This document shows positions 1-5,609 of a stretch of 5,807 nucleotides of DNA, in pieces (positions within the stretch are counted from its first letter, which is position 1; each line of letters opens with the position of its first letter). The notes beneath the pieces are model-generated. The model was not told where the DNA came from. It ran no database searches and saw nothing but the letters and a program-made list of their open reading frames with translations. Where the stretch lies: the NCBI GenBank assembly GCA_003153055.1, contig PMBV01000370.1, positions 510 through 6,316 on the forward strand, in the 5' to 3' direction. Source of the DNA: Myxococcales bacterium. Lineage in GTDB: Bacteria; Myxococcota; Myxococcia; Myxococcales; Myxococcaceae. The position numbers and the translations under genes were made by a program.

Positions 1-658
1 GGCCCGTCCTCGAGGTCGTTGCCGAGCCCCAACTCGCGCCGCGGATGCGATGACGGCGGCCCCTGAACGACTGGCCAGTGGCCGGCGGCTCTCCGAGGCC
101 GCCATGGCACAGCCCCTGGCGCCCGGCACCTCTCGAGAGGCGGGGGAGCCGGAGCGGACGATGGGGTGTTGCCGGTAGCCGACAATCGCCCGTCCTCTTC
201 GTCGAGGTCCGTACCGCCCTGGTTGGGCCCAGGTGCTCATCACGTCTGTCATCGCGGTGTACTGATTGGTACACCCTGATGACGCGCTCGGAGACCCAGG
301 CCAACCGGACCTCTCTCGAGGCGTTGATCGCGCAACGTCCGTGACGCGTGGCGGCGTACCCGAGGAGCTGGTGGTGCTGACCCGAAGCCCTGGCCCCAGG
401 ACACCGCTCCACCATCAAGGCCGATCCTCAGCCTCGCTCATTGCCCGAGACTCCCAACCGTTCGGCGCGCGGCGTCGAATGGACGAGGGCGCTCGACGGG
501 TGCGGACGGGCAGCCCGATGTGCCCTGGCTCCTGAGCTCGCGGAGCTGGGTCGCAGCGAAGTGCAGTCCTCGAGATGGGCGATCCATCCTCCCGCCGCGG
601 GCATCGACACCGCCCCCGAGGCCATGATCTGTTGCACCCCACACGCCGGGAGGTGCAC
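1..658. other. Region without a supportable gene
   Basis: I see no complete, recognisable gene here. Reading frames on both strands are open in places, but their products are arginine-, proline- and serine-rich, typical of non-coding frames in GC-rich DNA. Two short stretches look slightly more like gene ends. One is a frame entering from the left edge and stopping at 51-53. The other is the last 27 codons of a frame ending at 342-344, which have high third-position GC. I recognise neither. The stretch also holds the 256-275 dyad and the 12-bp palindrome CCTCTCGAGAGG at 129-140, which is not notable by chance. The left end of the insertion sequence whose transposase starts at 659 should lie in the right-hand part, but I could not identify its terminal inverted repeat. 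Confidence 0.5.
256..275. promoter_or_regulatory. 20-bp dyad, possible operator
   Basis: GGTGTAC and GTACACC form a perfect 7-bp inverted repeat around a 6-bp spacer (TGATTG). The half-sites are AT-richer than the surrounding DNA, and the size and symmetry fit a site for a dimeric regulator such as a TetR-type protein. No convincing gene starts just downstream on either strand, and 7-bp dyads arise by chance in a window this size, so the operator reading is weak. Confidence 0.25.
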
Positions 659-1141
659 GTGCCGCGATGGTTGCCGCCGATCGAGTGCAGCGAGAAGGAG
701 CTGCGATTGTTGAAGCTCGCGGGCCGGAGCCGGAAGCTCTTCGTCTTCCTACGAGAGCACCGGCATGAGTTGTTCAACGAGCCCTTTCAGGACGAGCTCG
801 AGGACATGTACCGGCAGACAGCCCAAGGCAAAGAACGTCAGCCGCCGGCATTGATGTGCATGGCGCTGGTGCTGCAGGGCTACCTTCGAGTGTCCGACGC
901 CGAGGCCGTGCGCCTGTCGGCTACCGACGGATGCTGGCGCCTGGCGCTGGGGACCTTGGAGTCGAAGGCCGATGAGCCGGCCTTCTCACAGGGTGCGCTG
1001 CAGCGGTTCCGCGAGCGTCTCATCAAGCACGACATGGACCGCCGCCTCCTCGAACGGACAGCCGAATTGGCAAAGCAGACGCGGGCCTTCGACTGGAAGA
1101 AGCTGCCGAGCGCGCTTCGGGAGTTCCCGCTGGAACCATGA
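659..1141 (+). pseudogene. Truncated IS1182-family transposase (N-terminal part)
   Basis: This is the amino-terminal part of a DDE transposase of the IS1182 type (the DUF772-containing group), remembered from family consensus. Visible hallmarks of the 160-residue product are the opening PRWLPPIECSEKELRLL, a central ALVLQGYLRVSDAEAV block, FSQGALQRFRERL, DMDRRLLERT and FDWKKLPSALR. In full-length relatives (roughly 450-550 aa) the last block leads into the catalytic DDE core. Here the reading frame ends six residues later, so no catalytic domain is present and the copy cannot move itself. I chose the GTG at 659 because GGGAGG (648-653) lies 5 nt upstream and the family similarity starts right there; the longer frame from 575 adds unrelated residues. 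The remnant abuts the convergent phosphoesterase gene, so a deletion or rearrangement probably removed the rest of the element. Confidence 0.8.
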
Positions 1142-1151
1142 CGACCCGAGG

Positions 1152-1889
1152 TCAGGCCCTGCCGAGCTCGAGCCACTTCGACCAATCGGCACGACCGTTC
1201 TCACGGGCGACCGCGGCCGCGCGACGGTGCTCATACGCGACGGCCCGCAGCTCGACGGTCCAGCCGCTCGGCCCCCGCTGACAAATGGCGTATCGGGCGT
1301 GCGGGCTTCCAGTCTCGCTGGCGTGCGCCCCAGGCCGATCATCGTCGAAGGCCTGGAGCCCGACGCTGCCCGGGTTCACCACCAGCCGGCCATCGCCGAG
1401 GCCGACCACTCGAGGCTGGTGAGAATGCCCACACAAGAGGAGCCCCTGGTCGATACCCGAGGCGTGGGCCTCGACCCTCACCGCGCTGGCGAGCCGAAGC
1501 CAGCCCTCGGCGACCTCGTCGAGGAAATACGTGCGATCGTCTTGGGGCGTCCCGTGGCAGAGGAAGACCCCCTCGGCCACCTCCAGCGTGGCTGGGAGCG
1601 CCGAGAGCCAGGCTCGCTGCGCCGCCGTGGTGCGCTCGAAGGCAAACTGGTCAGAAGGGCCACCCGGCCCCTGGGCACAGGCCAAGAGCTGACGCTCGTG
1701 ATTCCCTGCGATGGTGGGCCAGCCAAGCGACATGAGCAGCTCGGCGGTGCCGACAGGCTCGAGGGGCCCCGACAGCACGTCGCCCAGGTTGACGAAGAGG
1801 TCCACCCCCAGGCTCTTGGCGTCGGCGAGCACCGCCTCGAGGGCCCAGAGGTTCCCGTGGATGTCCGAGAGCGCGGCGATTCTCACCAT
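1152..1889 (-). CDS. Metallophosphoesterase, YfcE/MJ0936-like
   Basis: This is a calcineurin-like phosphoesterase of 245 aa, expected to be cytoplasmic and to use two metal ions to hydrolyse a phosphomonoester or phosphodiester. The full motif set is visible: DIHGN (residues 9-13), GD (36-37), GNHE (62-65), CHG with H112, and GHSH (154-157), followed by the NPGSVG stretch (172-177) typical of the YfcE/MJ0936-like group. There is no signal peptide. The ATG at 1889 is preferred because the fold begins immediately (MVRIAALSDIHGN). An in-frame TTG at 1925 would add 12 unrelated residues and has no good ribosome site, though the ribosome site before 1889 is also weak. The gene starts 57 nt after the chemoreceptor-like gene, so co-transcription is likely. 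It resembles the phosphoesterase at 4753-5493, but they are clearly separate paralogues. The substrate cannot be told from sequence. Confidence 0.9.
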   Translation of the reverse strand: MVRIAALSDIHGNLWALEAVLADAKSLGVDLFVNLGDVLSGPLEPVGTAELLMSLGWPTIAGNHERQLLACAQGPGGPSDQFAFERTTAAQRAWLSALPATLEVAEGVFLCHGTPQDDRTYFLDEVAEGWLRLASAVRVEAHASGIDQGLLLCGHSHQPRVVGLGDGRLVVNPGSVGLQAFDDDRPGAHASETGSPHARYAICQRGPSGWTVELRAVAYEHRRAAAVARENGRADWSKWLELGRA

Positions 1890-1946
1890 GCCGAGCCGAT
1901 AGCAGGGCCGCCAGCCACGCCGCAACGGCCCAAGGCCACCTCGACC

Positions 1947-3092
1947 TCACACCACGCCTCCCGCGAGCTTGAGCAGCACGCGAGGCAACGGCAGCACGGG
2001 GCGAGCCAGCGGCCCTGCGTTCTTCTGCACCGACGCGTCGAGCCGCGACGCGAGGTCGTTGAGGGCCTTGACCTCGAACGCCACTCTCTGGGTCGACGTC
2101 ATGGCGTCCTCGGTGACGAGGTACACCTGATTGAGCGACTTGAGCACCTCGTCGATGCCCTCGTCTTGCTGCTTGGCGATGGAGGCAATCTCCGTCGCGG
2201 AGCGCGACGAGCTCTGCAAGGCCATCGTCATTCGTTTGATGTTGTCTCCGGTGCGGTTGGCGATCTGCGCACCCTGCTCGGCCCGGCGCACGCCGTTCTC
2301 CGCGGCGGCCATGGTCGCGGCCATCACCTTCTGCATGTCATTGATGATGTTCTGCACCAGCGTGGCACCATTCTTCGCATCCTTTCCCTGGCGCTTCATC
2401 TCGGCCACGATGAAGCGCAGACCGTTGGGGAGCGGCTCGCCGCGACCATCACCCAGCTCGACGGCGGCGCTGTCAGCGAGGTTCTGGAAGCGCTCCCCCA
2501 GGTAATTCATCACCGAGGCCACCTCGAAGATGTTGCGCATGCGCTGGTTGACCCCGTCGACGCTCTTGGCCAGGCCGCGGACGTCATCGCTCAGCCTGAG
2601 CAGCTCGGCGATCGAAGTCTTGATTTCCTGCAGGCCGTCCTCCGAGCTCTTCTTCGTCGCCAGGGCAAGGCCAACCACCGTCTCGGCGCTCAGGGCAGTG
2701 CGCGTGGCGGCCTGGCTGAGCTGCTGCATGGTGTTCGTGGTGTCCCGCACCGTCGACGCGGTCTGGGCGGTCATCACGCTGAACGACGACACGGCCGAGA
2801 GCAGCGACTGGGCGCCGCTGAAGAGCTCGCTCGCCGCGCGGGCCAGCTCCTCGCGCTTGACGTCCTCCGACAGTCGGTACTGGTCCTCCCGGGCCCCGAC
2901 GATGGAGCCGACGACCGCGAAGACGAAGGGCGCCAGGTCGACCAACCACATGAGCGCCAGCGACTGAGCGCCCACCACGCGGGCGAAGAAGCCGTCGCTC
3001 CCGTCGGAGACGAGCGCCTGAACCACGGTGCCCGAGATGGGAAAGAAGAAGCCAATGAGAAACCCGACGAAGGCATAGGCTCGTGAGCTCAT
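1947..3092 (-). CDS. Chemoreceptor-like coiled-coil membrane protein
   Basis: The 381-aa product has two predicted membrane segments (about residues 5-28 and 43-66) joined by only about 15 residues, then a long cytoplasmic helical region (about 75-360) rich in A, S, T, Q and E, as in methyl-accepting chemotaxis proteins. There is no periplasmic sensor domain and no recognisable HAMP domain. The N-terminal pair, with its WLVDLAPFVFAVVG segment, recalls a two-helix module found in many myxobacterial sensor proteins. The region aligning with the signalling hairpin tip (about 191-235, including NLADSAAVELG and FIVAEMKRQG) departs from the usual NLLALNAAIEAARAGE...VVADEVRKLA and seems to need gaps, so CheA/CheW coupling is uncertain. 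The ATG at 3092 has AAAGGA just upstream and is preferred to an in-frame TTG at 3107 that lacks a ribosome site. It overlaps the stop of a small upstream ORF (ATGA). A structural or non-chemotaxis signalling role is possible. Confidence 0.8.
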   Translation of the reverse strand: MSSRAYAFVGFLIGFFFPISGTVVQALVSDGSDGFFARVVGAQSLALMWLVDLAPFVFAVVGSIVGAREDQYRLSEDVKREELARAASELFSGAQSLLSAVSSFSVMTAQTASTVRDTTNTMQQLSQAATRTALSAETVVGLALATKKSSEDGLQEIKTSIAELLRLSDDVRGLAKSVDGVNQRMRNIFEVASVMNYLGERFQNLADSAAVELGDGRGEPLPNGLRFIVAEMKRQGKDAKNGATLVQNIINDMQKVMAATMAAAENGVRRAEQGAQIANRTGDNIKRMTMALQSSSRSATEIASIAKQQDEGIDEVLKSLNQVYLVTEDAMTSTQRVAFEVKALNDLASRLDASVQKNAGPLARPVLPLPRVLLKLAGGVV

Positions 3093-3199
3093 GGTTCCTT
3101 TCGGCAACCAGCCGTTTGGGTCAGCGTTCTATGGAAGACCCGGGCGAACCGCTGATGGGCCACGTCATGCGAACTTCTGGTGTGAGGGCCGCGCTCCAT
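3089..3199 (-). CDS. Possible 36-aa leader ORF coupled to receptor gene
   Basis: An ATG at 3199 is preceded by a near-perfect ribosome site, AGGAGG at 3204-3209 within GGAAGGAGGG, 4 nt from the start. The frame runs 36 codons (MERGPHTRSSHDV...GCRKEP) and its TGA overlaps the ATG of the chemoreceptor-like gene in an ATGA arrangement, the classic geometry for translational coupling. Against it being an ordinary protein gene, third-position GC is only about 63% by hand count, well below what neighbouring genes show, and the peptide has no domain or membrane segment I recognise. It may be a leader peptide whose translation controls the downstream gene, or a chance ORF. The same frame extends upstream to a TTG at 3283. 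No homologue is known to me. Confidence 0.35.
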   Translation of the reverse strand: MERGPHTRSSHDVAHQRFARVFHRTLTQTAGCRKEP

Positions 3200-3241
3200 G
3201 AGCCCTCCTTCCTCGCTCACGCGAAGTTCCCGATGGTTCGC
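3144..3241 (-). repeat. Nested inverted repeats in leader of receptor gene
   Basis: Three pairs of inverted repeats are nested here: GCGAACC (3144-3150) with GGTTCGC (3235-3241), GAACTTC (3171-3177) with GAAGTTC (3223-3229), and GAGGGC (3184-3189) with GCCCTC (3202-3207). An alternative inner pairing, GTGAG (3182-3186) with CTCAC (3216-3220), competes with the last one. In the minus-strand transcript the innermost stem would hide part of the AGGAGG ribosome site of the 36-aa ORF and leave its ATG (3197-3199) in the 12-nt loop. This could be a translational control structure. It is not followed by a U-run, so it is not an intrinsic terminator. The repeats are short and separated by unequal spacers, so the full fold is uncertain. 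Confidence 0.4.
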
Positions 3242-3244
3242 GAC

Positions 3245-3262
3245 GGCGTCTGATGAGACGTC
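3245..3262 (-). repeat. Small hairpin in the kinase-receptor gap
   Basis: GGCGTCT (3245-3251) and AGACGTC (3256-3262) form a 7-bp stem with one G-U pair and a GATG loop on the plus strand. On the minus strand, in which the flanking genes are transcribed, one position becomes an A-C mismatch and no U-tract follows, so it is not a convincing terminator for the kinase gene. It sits immediately upstream of the larger nested repeat. Confidence 0.25.
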
Positions 3263-3295
3263 ATGTATTGTCTTTGACTTCAATCAACCGAACCC
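3262..3295 (-). promoter_or_regulatory. AT-rich patch, weak promoter candidate
   Basis: Just past the kinase stop codon the base composition drops clearly compared with the surrounding DNA. On the minus strand it reads GGTTGATTGAAGTC followed by AAAGACAATACATGAC. TTGATT could be a -35 element with TACATG as a poor -10, but the spacing is about 14 nt, shorter than the usual 16-18. This is the most likely place for a separate promoter of the chemoreceptor-like gene, but no good consensus match is present. Confidence 0.2.
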
Positions 3296-4726
3296 TCAAG
3301 GCTCGGTGGCTTCAGGCGCCTCGGGAGTTTCCTGACCCTGGTACTCCACTGGCCTGATGATGTGCACGCTACAGGGGGCCTCCTCGGCGACGCGGGTCAT
3401 CACGGTGCGCCCGAAGCTGACCCGTCGGCCCTGCTCGTGAGAACCGCCGAGGAGCACGACGTCGACGTGGTTGGCGCGCGCGAACTCCACGATGATACGG
3501 GACGGGTCACTGGTCTCGAAGACGTGGAGCGACAGCCTGCGCTCGGGGAGCCCGAAGCGCCGCACCCAGTGATGCAGCCGCACGCGGTACTCGTGGTAGC
3601 GCTCCGACTCCGAGCTGTCGGGCTCCTCGCGGGTCGCGCGCTCGGTGATGACGGTGACGCACGCCAGCCGGCTCTCGGGCGAGCGGAGGAGCGCGCGCTG
3701 GGTGGCGTCGCCCAGCGCCTGGAGCAGCCCGGGGTCATCGACCTGCGTGTCGACCGCGACCATGATCAACGGCGCGGCGGCGATCTGCCGGGCCGGCGCC
3801 CGCACCGGGCCTCGAGCCTTGCCATAGTGATGGAAGCCTCGACGCAGCTGACCGAAGAGGCCCGGTGACGTCACCCGCTCGGCCCGCGCCGTCAGCTCGA
3901 CGGACTCCGGCTGAGACAGCACGTGGGCCAGCTGGGCACAGGACGCGTAGCGCTCCTCCGCGTCGGGCTCGAGGCACTTGAGGATGACCTCCTGGAGCCA
4001 GGGGGGAAAGTCCTTGTCGAGGGCGCGGGGCGGCGTCGGCTCCACCCATGACCGGTTGCGAGCCTCGCGCAGCGAATGGGGAATGTCGAACGGCAACTGC
4101 CCGGTGGCCAGCTCGTAGAGCGAGGCGCCGATGGCGAACTGGTCGCTGCGGGCGTCGGTGCGCGCCCCATCGAGCTGCTCGGGAGAGATGTACGGCCACG
4201 AGCCGGCGGCACCCCGGCTGCCTTCCGAGAAGAGGTCGGGGAAGTGGGCGTGCCGAGAGAACCCGAAGTCGATGAGGGTCGCCTCGTCGCTCGGCCGAAT
4301 GATGACGTTGTCAGGCTTGATGTCGAAGTGAATGACGTTCTGTCGGTGGAGGCTGCTGGCGGCCCGGGCGACCAGCGAGCCCAGCTGAGCCACCCGCTCG
4401 GGCGCCACGATGCCCCGCTTGACGTAGTCTCCGAGGCTGAACCCGGGGACCCACTCCATCACCAGGTAGGGGACCTCGTCGATGGGCCCGGCGGCGATGA
4501 AGCGCGGCGCGTGCACCCCCTGGAGCGAAGGGAGGATCATGCACTCCGTCTCGAAGCCGATGAGCGACTCGGTCGGCTGGTCGACTCCGATGCGGGGCAC
4601 CTTCATGAGCAGCGGCCCGGGGTGCTCCGGGTGCGTCACCGAGTACAGCCAGGCCGCGCCACCGGAGAACGAGAGGGCACCGATGGTGAAGCCATCGATG
4701 GTCGCTCCAGGAGTGATGGCCGCCAC
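3296..4726 (-). CDS. Ser/Thr protein kinase fused to universal stress protein domain
   Basis: This is a 476-aa two-domain protein, an architecture known as bifunctional Ser/Thr kinase/universal stress protein. The Hanks-type kinase domain (about residues 10-290) shows a divergent Gly loop SGGAAWLYSV (21-30), ATP-binding lysine K42 in LLMKVPR, a likely C-helix Glu at 61, the catalytic loop HFDIKPDN (133-140), DFG (153-155), SPE in place of APE (181-183) and DARSDQFAIG. It is a non-RD kinase because Phe precedes the catalytic Asp. The USP domain (about 318-459) begins LIMVAVDTQ and ends with GGSHEQGRRVSFGRTV, a degenerate form of the usual ATP-binding motif. There is no membrane segment, so it is a soluble cytoplasmic kinase. 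The first ordinary start in frame is GTG 4726, but AAGGAGGGG (4739-4747) is better placed for a CTG at 4735, which would add 3 residues. It lies 26 nt after the upstream phosphoesterase, very likely in one operon. Confidence 0.92.
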   Translation of the reverse strand: MAAITPGATIDGFTIGALSFSGGAAWLYSVTHPEHPGPLLMKVPRIGVDQPTESLIGFETECMILPSLQGVHAPRFIAAGPIDEVPYLVMEWVPGFSLGDYVKRGIVAPERVAQLGSLVARAASSLHRQNVIHFDIKPDNVIIRPSDEATLIDFGFSRHAHFPDLFSEGSRGAAGSWPYISPEQLDGARTDARSDQFAIGASLYELATGQLPFDIPHSLREARNRSWVEPTPPRALDKDFPPWLQEVILKCLEPDAEERYASCAQLAHVLSQPESVELTARAERVTSPGLFGQLRRGFHHYGKARGPVRAPARQIAAAPLIMVAVDTQVDDPGLLQALGDATQRALLRSPESRLACVTVITERATREEPDSSESERYHEYRVRLHHWVRRFGLPERRLSLHVFETSDPSRIIVEFARANHVDVVLLGGSHEQGRRVSFGRTVMTRVAEEAPCSVHIIRPVEYQGQETPEAPEATEP

Positions 4727-4738
4727 TGCGCTCAGGTG

Positions 4739-4747
4739 CCCCTCCTT
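4739..4747 (-). promoter_or_regulatory. Ribosome binding site of the kinase-USP gene
   Basis: AAGGAGGGG is read on the minus strand in the short gap after the phosphoesterase stop codon (4753-4755). Its AGGAGG core (4741-4746) is 5 nt from an in-frame CTG (4733-4735) and 14 nt from the in-frame GTG (4724-4726), and no in-frame ATG occurs before residue 41. The site supports translation starting here but leaves the start codon open between CTG and GTG. Confidence 0.6.
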
Positions 4748-4752
4748 CGTCG

Positions 4753-5493
4753 CTAGATGCCATGCTCCAGCCGTTGGGCGAAGAAGTCTGGCAGACCTGC
4801 TTTGCGAATGCGCGCCGCGGCGTGCTCCCAGTCGTAGGGCACCCGATGAAACGCCACCTGCCGCTTGCTGGTGTCGAAGGTGACGTAGGCGGCGGTGTTG
4901 TCCCGGTCTCTGGGTTGCCCCACCGAGCCCACCACCACCAACCACCGGCGGTGCGGCGCCACGGGAATCGCCACGCCCGGAGTGGGCACGAAGGTGTAGG
5001 CGCGCGCGTCGGCGCCCAGGTAATACAGCCGCTGCTCGTGCATGTGGCCGACGAAGGTGTGCGTCGCGTCGGTCGCCTTGAGGCTTTCGCGGGCGGCCTC
5101 GCTGCCTCGAACATAGGGGAACTCGTGGGGCTTGCTGGCGCTGGAGTGCACCAGGAGCAGGCGCTCGACCCGCGCGGTCAGCGGCAGGCCGTCGAGAAAC
5201 TGGTGCTGCGACGCCGACAGAACCTCGCGAGTCCAGGCCACGGCGACCTTGGCATCTCCATCGGTCGCGTCACCCTCGCCGAGCACACCCCGGTCGTGAT
5301 TGCCCACCACCACCCAGGCCCCGGCCGCGGCGAGCTCCTGCACCCGGTCGATGACGGCCCCAGGGTCGGCCCCGTAGCCCACCAGGTCACCGAGGAAGGC
5401 ATACTGCTCGGCGCCCCGCTCCTTGGCGTGACGGAGGCACGCGTCGAGCGCCTCGCGGTTGGCGTGAATATCGGAGAGGATCGCAACCAGCAT
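4753..5493 (-). CDS. Metallophosphoesterase (COG0639-like)
   Basis: This is a 246-aa calcineurin-like phosphoesterase. The metal-binding motifs are complete: DIHAN (residues 8-12), GDLVGYG (35-41), GNHD (64-67), a third histidine at 116 (VHSS, where many relatives have VHG) and GHMH (149-152). GSVGQPRD (189-196) is a hallmark of this family, related to diadenosine tetraphosphatase and PPP-type phosphatases in COG0639. No signal peptide or membrane segment is present, so it should be cytoplasmic. The start at 5493 is supported by GAGG ending 5 nt upstream and by the fold beginning at residue 2. It is the first gene after the intrinsic terminator at 5549-5595 and is followed 26 nt later by the kinase-USP gene, so the two are probably co-transcribed. 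A role in reversing that kinase's phosphorylation is an attractive inference, but many family members act on nucleotides or cyclic nucleotides. Confidence 0.92.
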   Translation of the reverse strand: MLVAILSDIHANREALDACLRHAKERGAEQYAFLGDLVGYGADPGAVIDRVQELAAAGAWVVVGNHDRGVLGEGDATDGDAKVAVAWTREVLSASQHQFLDGLPLTARVERLLLVHSSASKPHEFPYVRGSEAARESLKATDATHTFVGHMHEQRLYYLGADARAYTFVPTPGVAIPVAPHRRWLVVVGSVGQPRDRDNTAAYVTFDTSKRQVAFHRVPYDWEHAAARIRKAGLPDFFAQRLEHGI

Positions 5494-5548
5494 GACGCCC
5501 TCGTCCTAACGGCGAACCCTCGAACCTTCAGCCTCAGGGCCGAGCTGG

Positions 5549-5595
5549 CCAAGAAAGACAACGGCGCCGAGACCCAGCCTAAGGGCCCCGGCGCC
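5549..5595 (-). terminator. Intrinsic terminator after the MFS transporter gene
   Basis: Read on the minus strand, GGCGCCGGGGCCC, a 7-nt loop (TTAGGCT) and GGGTCTCGGCGCC form a 13-bp stem including two G-U pairs, followed by the U-rich run GTTGTCTTTCTT. It starts 14 nt after the transporter stop codon and ends well before the phosphoesterase start at 5493, so it separates the two transcription units. No T-run follows the stem on the plus strand, so it acts in one direction only. Confidence 0.85.
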
Positions 5596-5609
5596 AGACC
5601 CCATGGAGG

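Noticed and set aside
78..344. Plus-strand 88-codon frame as an intact gene
   Set aside because: Most of the product looks non-coding and no family is recognised; only its last 27 codons are kept, as a possible relic.
415..777. Minus-strand open frame of 120 codons
   Set aside because: It overlaps the transposase start in antisense, is rich in R, S and C, and has no recognisable motif or good ribosome site.
1890..1946. GGGCCG/CGGCCC hairpin between the receptor-like and phosphoesterase genes as a terminator
   Set aside because: The stem is short, the loop is long and no U-tract follows; it more likely reflects GC-rich composition.
972..3086. Long plus-strand open frame of 704 codons opposite the phosphoesterase and receptor genes
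   Set aside because: Its product is rich in R, G, H and L with no recognisable domain, and it lies antisense to two genes with clear motifs. Long antisense frames are expected in GC-rich coding DNA.
4076..4756. Plus-strand open frame of 226 codons
   Set aside because: It is antisense to the kinase domain, with low-complexity composition and no domain.
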